From: Theocolax elegans
Taxonomy: Eukaryota > Arthropoda > Insecta > Hymenoptera > Cerocephalidae
Length of the DNA: 64,000 nt
NCBI GenBank assembly: GCA_026168455.1
Contig: CM047429.1
Location: 50,785,027 to 50,849,026, forward strand
Direction: 5' to 3'
Made by a program: the position numbers and the translations under genes
In this document: positions 51,749 to 64,000 of the stretch, in pieces
Layout: each line of letters begins with the position of its first letter
How positions within the stretch are numbered: the stretch's first letter is position 1
The notes under the pieces: generated by a model
Told to the model about the DNA's origin: nothing
What the model saw: only the letters and a program-made list of their open reading frames with translations
Databases searched by the model: none

Positions 51749-54700
51749 AGTACCAAAAAATATTAAAAGTACATATCCGAGCTTTATGATTATATATATT
51801 ATACAAAAATATTAAAAGTGTATCCAAGCTTTATGATTACATATATTATACAAAAATATTAAAAGTATTTCCAAGCTTTATGAATATATATATAATCATA
51901 AACCTTTGATATACTTTTAATATTTTTCTTTAACATACCATATTTCGTTGCTACAGGTACGTCATCAATGCGCTTGTGTTCGGTACTTTTCATACTTGGG
52001 TTTTATTTGTCTTTCTACTTTCCTTATCTTAATTCGTAGCTTATAAAACATTAGTTCAGACTCGAGTTTACCTTTGCCTTCTTTTTTGGTATTCTTCTTA
52101 CTTATACGTTTTGTAGTTCGAACAAAAGAAAGAGTGAAGTTGATAACTTTGAAATTAACTCGTTAATTATTTTTTATCGTTTATTCAGTTTTCTTTTTGT
52201 AGGATGAACATTTTTTTATTTGTGTGTATCTTATGATGTTTTTTCTTCATTTGATATATTTATGACTTTGTTTGCGATGAATACCGATAAAGAGATTTTT
52301 ATATAAATTGCATAAAAGTACTTACTAAATAAAGTTGAACATATTATAACAGTTGAAATTTTATGTAATAATAAGGTTCACTTTGCAACAAATATAATCG
52401 AAAATAATTAACCTATCAATTTGTAGTGTATTGCTCATTAATTACATTAATTCTACACTTTTTTAAAACGTTATTTTAAATACTTTAAACGTTAAAATAT
52501 ATTGAATTCTTTAAATATATTAAATATATATTGATAATACATTATAAAATAATTCGATTTCATGATAAAGTATTTTTATTATTGAGATAAGTGAAGAGTG
52601 CGAGTGACTAAATGTTTAATTAAATAACAAGAAGTTTTAACGTTGAAATAAAATATGCAAGTAATTCTACTTTTTTATAATTATTTTTAATTGTTTTAAG
52701 ATATTTCGCTTCGAATTGGTGGAGTATCTAAGCTGAAAAAATGTCAGCATTAAAATGTAAAATATTATACCTCATCATCTGTCGAACATTTGAACGAGAA
52801 TGTATAGTCGTTATTATTTATATACGTTTATATAAATATTGTGTATAGAATACGGGTTTTGTCATGATGTATAAAAACGAGTGATATATAGTAGTTGTTG
52901 GATCCATTACTGGTGATAGAGCTCCAAGTAGTCTGTATCTTGATTTATCGGGAATCGTTTATCGAGCTCGTAAGCCTGCCCTCCGCGTCGGAAGGACGAC
53001 GAGCTGGGTGGTGTATCTGTCGTGCACCGAGTTTGATATTGCATTCGAAAATTCTCGAGGTATTTGTCCGAGTATACCAGAAATACTCGACTGGAAATCC
53101 TCTAATTTTCCGAGGATCGTGGTACAGTACCATTTGCTCTCGACTCGGTAGATCCGTTTCACCTTCCACCGGTCGTTGCTACGTTATCTGAAAGGAGGGG
53201 TACAATGCGTACTCACATCTAACCGTACATGGAACATCGAGCAATCTCCCAGAGGAAGAGGGAGTGGGAAAACCCCACGAAGAAAAGTATATAAGTAATA
53301 AAATAGGTAAGGAGACAAGAGTCGAGGTACGTAGAGTAGAGAGTTACATGGGTTGAAACTCGAAATCTTGGTATGCAAACGGGAGACGAGATGAGTGAGG
53401 ACTCGTGACCGCGGCCGAGAAGAAACGTGCCGGAGACTGGAAAACGAAAACCCAGGAGGTTGAGCTCCTCGAACGTCACACCGACCATAAAGTGCGGTCG
53501 GTTACCCACCGTGGTAATGAGCTACGTCGAGGGCTTCTTCAGGAGTACGAGTACCTCGGCTCGGCTCGAGTCTTCATACTCGTATACTATTCCTCCGTAG
53601 ACACTTTCCGCCAATGTTTTACCGTATCCTGACCCGACTATGTTTTGACGTACACTTTACAATAGTTGACGTAAACGCTTTTCTCCGATTAACTTGGTAT
53701 ACAACGACGCAATCTATAATTAAATGCCATCGGTACTACATAAATCAATAACCTTTAAACCCGTTACATAATATTGATTGTGCAATTAATAAAACTAAAG
53801 GTACGAATTTTAAAGAAATAAGTGCACCTTTAATAATCGCTTCTCGTTGTCCCGCCTTACAAGTCGAAACTCTCGATTTTTTTTTAATTAAAATTGCGAA
53901 GCTTTATACCCAGGGGATTGGCTTTGGAAACCATCAACGTCCGAGAGAAGGGAAACATCTAATTGAACGCTTCTCCCGTGGCGTTGCTTCCTCGCCAACG
54001 CCCAGGATGAAAGTTTAAACCGTAATTTATTAGTGTCCACGTGGATGCTCATATGCATCCCTCCCTCTTATGCGCTCTAAATACGTACTTGTAAACGCAT
54101 CCCTTCGCCGTGCACGCGTTTCTAACTTTTGACTTTTGGTGAGTAGTCTACGGGGAATGAGCTTTCAATCTCAAGATGTACCTGTCTTAACAATATTATT
54201 CACGAATAATAGTATTACTATCCAACATTAACTAATTATCATTATAACCGAAAAATTTATTTATACTTATGATTTATTTTTAGTTAATATTAACGTCGAT
54301 GTTTTGAAGAATCTAGCACCTTGCGTTCCCATTTGTACACCTCATCTATTTCTAACCGCATTTATATTTATTTCTATTTCAATAGGTAAAAATGACTTAT
54401 TTTTATCTCATACAAAATATTTTACAAACGATATAGTAGGTATACTAATAAGTATCAGAAATAAACTTAATTATTTTTTACAGTCCTGGGATTCCAAAAG
54501 CGCGATAAACGAGTTGCATAATTCATATAACTGTTACGATAAGGCGACTATAGGTAAGATATATCATATTTTTATAGAATAGTTAATATAAATATTATAA
54601 GATACGATGTGAAAAAATTGATTTTCTCTCTGTAATAAATTACGCGTATTTTAATTTCAGTGCATGATTGACATTAAAATTTTGCCAAAATAATAATATC

Positions 54701-57700
54701 CGTTAAAATTAGATGATACTCGCACGATATATTGCTCGAAGTATTTTAAGGACAATTATTCAAAGTTTAAATAAAATTAAGACGTACATTTTTAATTATC
54801 TTTTGTAAGCTACGAGACTTTTGTAAGTTATAAGACATTATATAATACATGAATCTAATTATAATATCATTTATAAATTATTATATAAATGAATAATATT
54901 GTGTAGGGCACAATGTTCAATATTCTATATGTAAAAAAAGAGATAAATTACGTAAGTGTAAAGTAAAGAAATTGTAAAATTCGAATAGCCAACTTATTAT
55001 TAAAAGCTAGGTAAGCTAAGTTAGTTTTATTTTTTTAGAATAAAATTAGAAACAAGAAACGTGCTGTTAGAAGTAACTTATTAATACTCAATCATAACTC
55101 GTTACTAGTTTGTCATTATTTCATATCTGGTAAATTTTTCAATGAGGTATTTATTCTATTCGTAGCAGATAGCTGTAGGTCTCTACAAATATATGTTGTG
55201 ATGCTATATAATTTTAATGATTTTATCAATTTTTTACAAAGCAACCAATATTTCATATTAAAGTTATAAATTCTTTTTACGACGTTGCAATAAGTTTCGT
55301 TTAATTCAGTAATTGTAACGTCGGAATATTAAAAAAAATGGCTTTCCTCGTCAACGTCGATTATCGTTATTGTACTATTATTATTACAAAAATTTGAAAG
55401 ATAAAAAAGAAATTGTAAAATATAGAAAAGTAAAGGATTGGTTCTCTATTCGAAGTAAACTGAAATAAATTTTGTTTGGCAAAGGAACTACTGCGGGGGT
55501 TAGGTGAAGAGAGTACCGAGTAATACGATGGTGCATTCGCGAGGGTATACGTGTACATGTATGTACGTGTGTGCGTGGGGTGTATAAAATGTTGCATGCT
55601 CGGCGTTGTAATGCGTAATGCGAATTTATCAAAAAAAAAATAAATAAAAAAGAAAAGAAAGACAGAGAAAGAGAAGAAAAAGGCAAAAAGAAAAAGAAAA
55701 AATAGAGAGATTGAAAAAAAATTTGTCGGGACAGTAGATAAAATTGGGTTTTGCGAGAGGCAAACGAATAACGAACGTCTCCTCGCAGTTCCGATGCAAA
55801 TTTTGAAATATCAGTTTGAGATATTTCGAAGGCGCGACTCGAATGGGAAAATGCATCGAGAGGTAAAATTTTGGGAAGGTAGAGACACAGTCGCGGAGAG
55901 ACATACGCACACGTACGTACGTGTTGTGTATACATATATATAGTTGTGCCTACACACGCACAGAATATCGCATAATGCACAATATATTTAGAGGCCGTGT
56001 CTCTCACCGTAGGAATGCATCCGGCGTCGGATGAAAGAAAAATGCGAGAGGAACGGGCGACTAGTCGTCGACTCAGCCACGACTTTGAGCGAAGGTACAG
56101 CGGCGCCCGCGGCGTCGACGCCCACCCAAGCCAATCCACTCGACACGTAGCTACGGATGCCACCCGTCCCGGATACACGATAGATTCGTAAGTCGATAAG
56201 CGTACCCTACATTCGTGCACGTACTCGTATAATCTAGTAACCCGCGCTTCTCCCTCCTTCTCCTTTTGTCGCGTCTCTTCCCTCGTATATCTATATACCT
56301 AAATGTATATGTATACCTAAATATATAGGTACATATAGGTATATCTACACATCTCTATGCCTCGATCCGTGCGCGACGTTGCTCTTCTCGCGTTCGTTCA
56401 GGTGCGTTGCATCTTCCGCCAGGGCAAAACGAATATCTATTAAACTCATAGCTTTCCTCATATATACCGGGCAGTTTTTTTCCCTCGCAAATTAGATACA
56501 CAGGGCATCGCTCTCCTTCATCGATCGACTCTTTCCTCGGAGAGATCCGAAAGTCGGGAAGCTACATCTACTATACACGTATATAGATATGTACATATGT
56601 GTATGGATATATAGGTGTACATGGGTAGCTGAACTCCAATTTCGAGGGTTGCGAATGGGCGCGAGTTGGACGCTGCTTTATAATTAGATGACACCTAGGT
56701 AACTCGCGGACTCGAGGCGTACAGTCACGCCCGAGACTGTACCCATCCCTGCATTCTCGGACACGACTCGACTACGACTCTCCTGGGACGTAGGTACGTA
56801 ACCGATGCATCGCGTATAAGGGCTTATATACACTCCTCCTGCAGCGATGCCGTTGACCCGCGCCATTCGACTGACCGCCTCGCAAGAACATTCGAATTTT
56901 ACCTCGGAAATACTAGTTTACCTTTTTTCTCTATGTTTTATCTTATCTTACCTTTTCAACGCAACGAGAAAGCGACCTTTCTTCCTAGTTTTATTCCGTC
57001 GCGACTGGCCTAGATTCGATTCATTGTTACATCTCCTGCACCCATGCTTTTCTTAGAGACCTTATCATTTATTCACTCGCTATCGAACTGCCATTATCCA
57101 CAATTGTGCATCGTATATAAATAGCCTGCTTCGCAAAACCTTTCTGCTTCCATCCGTAGCTTTCGAGTATCTTTGAATTTTACCTATCGTCGCAATGTAC
57201 TATTGCATTTGATTGCTTAAGGCACGCTATGGACAAATAATGAAACTGAATTCGATTTTCCTCCAGATAACTGGACAATAGTCTGCGCTATACCTATACA
57301 TCCACAAAAATCAATTTAGTTATATTCATAATATCATCCTATACTGTCAAATTAGAATTAGATATTATACATATTATACTGGTTTCTTTTACATCGGCGA
57401 ATTTTACATATCTATCTCTTTTAAGCATTTCCCTATATAATTTTCTTTTGAAACAATCTCCAACAGTTATTTCAAAATTAAATTTTGCAAGGTCGGACAT
57501 GCTTTAAAAGCACAACATTATTTTAAAATATAACGAAATTCTATACGGGATTAAATTTAATGAGATATTGTTCTATTGAAAGCTGGTTTTAATATAAAAT
57601 AACTGTAATTACATATACCTATACAACGAATATAGTTTTATTGACGTGGCTTTGTATAACCGTAATTCGTTAGATTTATATGTTTCAATTTATAAATGTG

Positions 57701-60700
57701 ACGAGTTATTTTATACTGCCAATGGATTAAACAAGTAAACTTTTACTGCTGTAAATTCAGATTTTACGATTGATAGTGTCAGCACCTTATCGTAAACCAG
57801 CGGTAGAAATTGTTCAAATTTATTTCTCGACATTCTCCGACGATTGATTTCTTACTCCGGCAGTTACTCGTAGAGTTTAAAAAATTTATCGTTTTAACAG
57901 ATTGAAAGAGCTTGGAATAAAAATAAAGGTATTAACGAACACATGAAAACAAATTAATGGCAATTTATAAGGGTACTAACATTGAAAAAAAGTTTGTATT
58001 AATTCTTATATAACGTTTACACAAAAATTGTGTGACTATAATATACTTAATGTATTTTTTTTTAAGGAATTAAAAATTTGGATGTAAAAAATAAATTACA
58101 AAATATATGAATGTTATGTGAATTAATTAAACAAAATTTATATATTAATCTACCTATATAGTCACTGAAAAATTCAAAAGTGTCAAGAGATTTTCTGCAA
58201 CGTATTTAATATTGTATACGTGAATTTTACGATTGTTATGGTTATCTTTTTATTTTTGCGCCTATATAAGTACATCAAATTATTTATTTCTTGTGCAAAA
58301 TATCAATATTGCGGATTTTTAGATTTGTTTTGAATTAACAAGTTATAGTGGTTTCAATATTAAAGCGAATTAGTAGACAAGATGAAAAATGGAAGGTTTC
58401 GCCTGATACTTGAGCACGCTTTGTATTTCGTTAATTACGATACATATAGTATATTTATGAAAATTTTTTTTATATGCATCCATACAAGACTCTTTTTTTT
58501 TTAATATTGCATAAAAAAATTTAAAAATGTTGTACTATGCGGATTTCTGCTTTTGGAAGAAAATTTACATGCTGAACTTATAATCGTTATAAATTTAAAC
58601 ATTTTTAAAAATAATTATTATAATAACCACGGAGCAGTCCAATTACCATAATCGCGTCGTATCACGTTTTCATGTAGGTATACGTAAATTTAATGCTAGG
58701 TAACGCGATTGAAGCGATAATTGACCCTGCAGCTTTAACTTCCAAGAGTATTTTTTATAAATAGATAGCGATCATTATTATATATTATACATAAGTCAAT
58801 TAATAAAAATGAAGTCGTAAAGTACGATCAGAAAGTGATAGATATACATATAAACTGTACCACAGAGTGAAGGAAAAATCTAGCAAAAGAACTTACGTTA
58901 TGATTTGGTAGAATTCGAGTATTAAGTTTGTGGGCACTAGAACCAGTTTTAGGAAATAATAACTCTACATTAGTCAGACCTGAGAATATATGATGAGCGG
59001 TATCGCGCAAACCTAGGCATACACTCGAACGTAGAAATGGCCATTGTTCTTCCTCGTCTGATCGGACGATCGGTAGTTTAGGTATATATAGGTAGCGTAT
59101 CGACTATTCGCTGATAGTTGCAGAGGAGCGTAAGCGCATGACGTACGAGGTGTAGGAGAAGCATAACGCGTATCGCGTAACGCGGTCCTCGAATAAGTTC
59201 CGTCATCGATCAGCCACGAAATCACGGATCGTATTCCCGACGCAAGCGCTGGAGCTTGCCTCGAGCCTCGCTTTTGATATATACCACTAACGAGGCTTTA
59301 TCGACGCGATTACCGATTCATGATTTCATCTACGTTACGGAACGCGCCACTCGACAAACATCCTCGCCTGATCTTATATCTCAAATCTTCTCTCAAACTC
59401 AATCTCTTCGTATTGCTTCGCTTACCAGCATTTCTCCTAGCTACACTATAATCGATATGATGTAATATTTATTCTAGAATAACTATAATTATTTTGAAAC
59501 TTCCAGTAATTACGACTATGATATTTTAGTATTGCTCATTCGATTAATAATGCAATTTTAGTAATGATTAATTTTGAATTAAGTGAGATATTTTATCGCA
59601 TTTTCGGTAAAGAGATGAATAATCTATTACAATTGTTTAGTCAAAGATAATTTTTATTATTTATAATTTAAATATTCATTTACTGTACTAAATTAAAATT
59701 TGTTTAATCAATCAGTTTATTGGAAAAAACATATTTATTGAACTATCTACAATCTAGGATAATTATAATGTTATTCAATTCCATTTTATGATTATTATTC
59801 TTTTGTAATATTGAAATGATAAATTATTTAAATACATTTTTGTTTCATAATTGTAAACTGCTTATATTATTTTGATATAGGTTATATGCAATACTGAATA
59901 AGAAATTCAACTTATATATGTAAAAGAAATATGTAGAATTGAATGCGATGCACGAACGCAGGTGCTCGTAAAAATTTCGTAATCATTTTTACTATATAAT
60001 GTTGTTGTGAAAAATTATTCGATGCATCAATAAAACAATTCTACATAGTAAAACAATAATTACATGTCGAGCTAAAAATACGAAAATTATTATTATTATT
60101 TGAAAACATAAAAACTTTGTAGTTAATTCAAAATACGGACGCTTGCTTAATTTCCTGATGCATATATTAAAATAATGAAAAAAATAGGTAATGTATCTTT
60201 GAGATAACTCAAGGATGACAAATTTTTGAACAGTGTTATTTATGATTTAAGAAAAACAAGAGGCAAATGTAAATGAAATAAGCGGTAATAAAAGTTAGCA
60301 CTCTGATGAAATATCACTTATGCATTCCTTTTGTTATCTTCTTGTTACATGCTGCAGTTTTTGATAATCTGTGGAAAAATAAATTTTAAGAAAAATTTAG
60401 AAAAAGCTTGCGAATATTAAAAATTAAAAGGTTTTAGTAATTTTAAATAATGGAATATATAAAAATATATTTAAACTTTTTATCAAAATATCTAGAAAAT
60501 GTATGCCATACATAGATACGAATGTCTGACTAAATATTAAGTATTACTACTTAGTTTCTATATGTACTGATGTAAAACTTATTGAATATTAAAATAGAAT
60601 ATTTTACTCAGTATTTTTTATCCAATCGTATCTAATTTAAAAATGTCTCCATGCATTGTTACTTACTTACTAAAACTTACTTAATTATAGAAGAAAAATA

Positions 60701-63422
60701 CTTTTCAGATTGGAAAATGAATACATAATATACTAGTAGAATATAGCAGTGTATAATTTAAATAGAGAATACATATCATTTTATTAATAATTTATTATGT
60801 TAATTATTAATATGAATTGAAATTTTTATTATAAAATATATTTCAGGGAAAACTATTTATTTTTTCTAAAGTAAACTATCATTTTGAATAATACTCACAA
60901 AAATATAATTATATTTGATTAATAGTACATTCATATTGATTAATAATTGTGATGATTAGATATTTAAATATTTGAATTTATCGATCTATGTTTTAATTCA
61001 AATTTAACAATATTAGAAATAGGTTATACATCCCTGTGTCCACTCTTACTGGTGGAATCTTCCAAAGCATGATCATTTTACAAATTATTAAGACGTTTCG
61101 TCCTCGATTTTCAGTTTGGACTACTCAGTAAGCAACTGGAGATCTTAGCTTGGACATCTGTCGCAAGATGAAAGATTAAAAAGATCGTACTCTGAGAAAT
61201 TCCACCAGTTAAAGTGGTCGAAGGGTTGCATGAGCCTTTTCCAATATAAGGTTGGATTTGTGTACGAAGAGATAGATAAATACATATATTCCCTAGTAGA
61301 AATCGTATTCCATTAAATAAGTAATAAATAGATATTCTAAATAGAATGGTCGAAAAATGGGTGAAAAATAGGCGAAAAATGTGCCCATTTTTATCCTCCC
61401 GGTGAAACGTTTTTTCTCCCAATTTATAACCATTAAATAGACTAAAATATAATTTATATTCTGTTTTGAGCTAATTTTTAACTTATAAACATATATCAAA
61501 TTTGAGTCTAGTTATATGCTATTAAGTGTCTAATAAAAATGGACAAGCGAAAAATATAATAAAATTGCATTTATTTTCGTAAATACTGGAAATATAACAG
61601 AAATTAGTTGTAAATCAGACAAAAACGTTAAAAACCCATCCGAAACTATAGAAATTTTGAAGATTACTGTTACAGGAAAACTGCAAATATTATTCGAATG
61701 TTTTAAGGTTATGGTCATGGTATTAAATGTTAAAAAAATGGGTGAAAAAGCGTTTCCTACGTTCTTAGATTCAAATTTCTACTAGGGTTTGTGTGCATAT
61801 TTTGTCACAGTACGAATGATTTTTTTATTTAAATAAGTTATTATAATTGTTTATGAATTAATTAATTGATAACATACATGATGTTAAAATAAGTATTAAT
61901 GTATAGATATAAATAAATAGCTGTGAAAACGTATATTTTATTGCCTAATTACAACAAAATATTAACTATTAGTTTGATGATTAATTTGATACAGTTCCCC
62001 GCTTGAAATTTCATCTATTCTACAAATATAAGCTTTGTATATACAAGCCGAAAATGTTAACTAATGCAAAAAGTTTGTTTTAGACCCATATCCCTCAAAT
62101 TACTTTAAAAGAATACAGTATCATAAATTTTCTTTTAAAAAGTTTTCATTGCACGTTATTATTATTAAAGTTATTAAAGTTTGAAAGTGCATACGATGCA
62201 ACGTAATCATAGTATTGCCGAATCATTACCAAACGCTTTTAAAATTGCTTATATCCTAATATTCTGTAAATTTGTATAATGTACATTTTTCTAAATAGCC
62301 ATTTTTATATTTTACTTTTGTTACAGATATCGACTCCAAAATGCTTGGAATAGGGACTACATTAGCGACCTTACTGATCAGATGCGTAAAAAACAAGAGA
62401 AAGCTGTGGTAAAACTACAATAGTATTATTGTAACACATGCACGAATTTCGCGTTTTTGCACTCTAAAAATAGGAACTAAAGCAGTTCTTTTGTGCCCTC
62501 CGCTGAATATTATGTGTTGATGTGCGGTTGTGTGTGGTGTACATGTGTGTATGTTTGCGCCCGCTGCGAAGATTTACATTTTTGTAGGTTCGTCCACGAA
62601 TACACACACACACGCAATACTTTAGAATCGATTAAAAATTAATTTATTTTAAAGCCCTTACAATGCAAACATTCGTGTATTTGTCACAAAAGATATGGTG
62701 TACATCAAGAGTTAAATGGCTTTTTTTGCTTGCATGTTTATAGTAGTCGTTCTAAAAAGACCACTTTACGCCCTTGGCACACAATATTCTATTTTCGTTA
62801 CAAGGGCGAAAAAGTTAATTTTTGACGAAGGTGAAGATTGTCGCCCGAATGAAGCGAGGGTGACGATTCACTCGAGTCAAGAATCATATTTCGACTGTGT
62901 AACAAACACTATTTTATGTTGCAGTGGCGCACATTACATTTATAAATTTTTCCTGTATCACTTTTAACGCTACTGCGACATAAAACATTTTTTACATTAT
63001 AATGAATAAATGAAAAAGGTAGATTTAAACTCAAATTCATGAACAATTTGGATATGTGTGCAATCGATATATTGGTAGAAAAGCATATAAATCAGTGAAG
63101 TATAGTATACAAGCGAAGAGAAAAGGATGCGAAATACAATAATTCATTTTGCATAAAATTCATGATTCAGGAAGAGAGCCACAGAGAAAGGGATTCTACT
63201 CGTCGGCATTTTGAGACCTGGCGAAAATTCTGGGGGAGGCCAGGCCACGGCGCACCCATCGATCAAGCTCACCGACGCAACAATCTCAACGATATTCTCT
63301 ACCGGACACCAATGTTTCTATCAGTGGGTGACCTCGGTAGCACCGATTTGCCTATTTCTACGAATCGACGGAGGGAGTATTCTATGGAGTTTCATCATCC
63401 AATGTACCAGTATCCATTGTAA
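46772..63422 (+). CDS. Six-exon protein with paired W-G-R-P-G-x-G-A-P motifs, unknown function
   Basis: Exons 46772-46921, 49984-50127, 54484-54553, 55992-56187, 62327-62408 and 63171-63422, all with GT-AG borders and matching phases (0, 0, 1, 2, 0); 297 residues. Start MTKELASIYRPEAREV. Residues 18-55 are E/K/R/Q-rich and probably helical. WGRPGGGAP lies at 61-69 after RRMLATYWP. WGRPGHGAP lies at 235-243 after RRHFETWRKF. Residues 137-167 (ERKMREERATSRRLSHDFERRYSGARG..HP) look like a degenerate third unit. Each motif follows a basic/acidic helix, so the protein seems built from a repeated helix + Trp/Gly/Pro loop module. No signal peptide or membrane span. I do not recognise a family name. 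Introns are long (up to 6.1 kb). AATAAA at 63597-63602 fits the 3' end. The short exon 3 is the weakest call. Confidence 0.75.
46922..49983 (+). other. Intron 1 of the GRPGxGAP gene
   Basis: 3.06 kb, starting GTATAC and ending tttcag. The first 400 nt are GC-richer, with open frames on both strands but no conserved motif. The rest is AT-rich. A GA/TA/GT-rich low-complexity patch lies at 49555-49670. Confidence 0.6.
50128..54483 (+). other. Intron 2 of the GRPGxGAP gene
   Basis: 4.36 kb, from gtaaaa to ttacag. It contains (AT)n at 51709-51746, the 50-bp tandem repeat at 51756-51927, and a GC-richer segment at 52920-53640 with charged plus-strand open frames (for example EKKRAGDWKTKTQEVELLER near 53408). 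These may be alternative exons or an unrelated nested transcript; no phase-compatible splice borders were found. Confidence 0.5.
51756..51927. repeat. Three direct and one inverted copy of a 50-bp unit
   Basis: The unit aatattaaaagt..atcc(g/a)agctttatga plus an AT tail occurs at about 51756, 51806 and 51856. It is followed by an inverted, diverged copy (tcataaacctttgatatacttttaatattt) at 51896-51927, so the whole can fold into a hairpin. It abuts an (AT)n tract. Confidence 0.75.
54554..55991 (+). other. Intron 3 of the GRPGxGAP gene
   Basis: 1.44 kb, AT-rich. It has a purine-rich A/G run at 55625-55725 that makes a long minus-strand frame of Phe/Leu/Ser, which I regard as non-coding. Confidence 0.6.
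56188..62326 (+). other. Intron 4 of the GRPGxGAP gene
   Basis: 6.14 kb. GC-richer patches at 56188-57060 and 59000-59460 have short open frames on both strands without recognisable products. The rest is AT-rich with no gene seen. Confidence 0.55.
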
Positions 63423-64000
63423 ATTTTTCTCCTCTTCGAGTTTTTCCATGTACCTATTTATTTTTATGTTAATACAATTCCTATATTTTATGTTTGATTT
63501 TAATCATTATCCTTAATCTGCTTGATTAAACAATGTTACATTATGGAACAATTTATCACACCGTAATTTTATAAAAAAATTATTGACAAACGCGTAATAA
63601 AATTAATAAAAAAATATATATCTCGCACAACTTATGCATAAATATTTCATAAGAAAACTTTATTTCAAAGTAAACATAATAATCATTATATCTAATATAG
63701 ATACAGATGAATTGTACTAACCACGATATGATATCAAAAATAATAATAATTACATAAATATACATATTGCATCGTAATAAAATATACCCGCGTAAAAATA
63801 GATAAATTCATATGAACTTGATATGATGTTTAGGTTCATATAAAGTTTGTATAAATTTATCCAATGGCACAATCCTGAACTTCATTCTTGATTGTGCTAA
63901 AGTTCAGCTAAAGATTATAAATAATTTAAAAACAGCATCAGCCAAACTTTACATTAACTTTATTTAAACTTTATATTGTTTTTTAAAAATTTGGTTATTT
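63423..64000. other. 3' flank, AT-rich, nothing recognised
   Basis: 3'UTR of the GRPGxGAP gene followed by AT-rich sequence with no coding signal. Confidence 0.5.
63597..63602 (+). promoter_or_regulatory. Candidate polyadenylation signal of the GRPGxGAP gene
   Basis: AATAAA 175 nt past the TAA. Confidence 0.4.

Noticed and set aside
55384..56220. 278-codon minus frame
   Set aside because: Phe/Leu/Ser-rich from a purine tract on the other strand; overlaps the plus-strand exon 55992-56187, which fits splice phases.

Overview
The window is eukaryotic nuclear DNA, very AT-rich outside genes. It has short coding exons with GT-AG introns, long introns and intergenic spacers full of (AT)n, (CA)n and (GA)n microsatellites, and TATA/GAGA-type promoters. 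The recognisable proteins (COX4, ELMOD2, PMM, AUH and an unnamed family whose C-terminus I associate with insects) point to an insect. A hymenopteran is my guess, but the sequence does not prove it.

Layout. 988-3260 (+): phosphomannomutase, missing its first exon. 3877-5324 (-): mitochondrial methylglutaconyl-CoA hydratase (AUH-type crotonase), tail-to-tail with phosphomannomutase. 12619-14694 (-): the C-terminal 348 residues of a conserved unnamed protein with a Lys/Thr/Ser-rich middle. 18790-21249 (-): a secreted protein with two poly-Asp blocks and a basic tail, behind a TATA + GA-repeat promoter. 28248-33803 (-): a divergent cytochrome c oxidase subunit 4. 34973-35911 (+): ELMOD2, head-to-head with COX4. 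36606-38144 (-): a two-thioredoxin-domain ER membrane protein in six exons. 46772-63422 (+): a six-exon gene, assembled here from phase-consistent exons, for a 297-residue protein with two W-G-R-P-G-x-G-A-P motifs and a possible third degenerate one. I cannot name its family.

The most striking large-scale feature is five head-to-tail, nearly identical direct duplications: 1-365/2123-2490, 7106-9684/10443-13014, 19967-23438/23439-26921, 29061-31329/31330-33598 and 39343-40549/41771-42990. Copies differ mostly by 1-2 nt indels. In four of the five, extra copies of coding exons or promoters are created and one copy is frame-disrupted, truncated or phase-shifted. Two of the pairs are separated by spacers made of degenerate TTGATTCA/ACTGAATC-like words, one of them followed by about 480 bp of pure (AT)n. 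Either the genome has had a burst of local tandem duplication, or the assembly has placed two haplotypes in series. This should be settled before any copy number is believed.

The genes are unrelated housekeeping and lineage genes (glycosylation, leucine catabolism, respiration, Arf-family GAP, ER redox). I see no operon-like or defence-type system. The least described items are the GRPGxGAP gene, the poly-Asp gene and the unnamed conserved gene at 12.6-14.7 kb.
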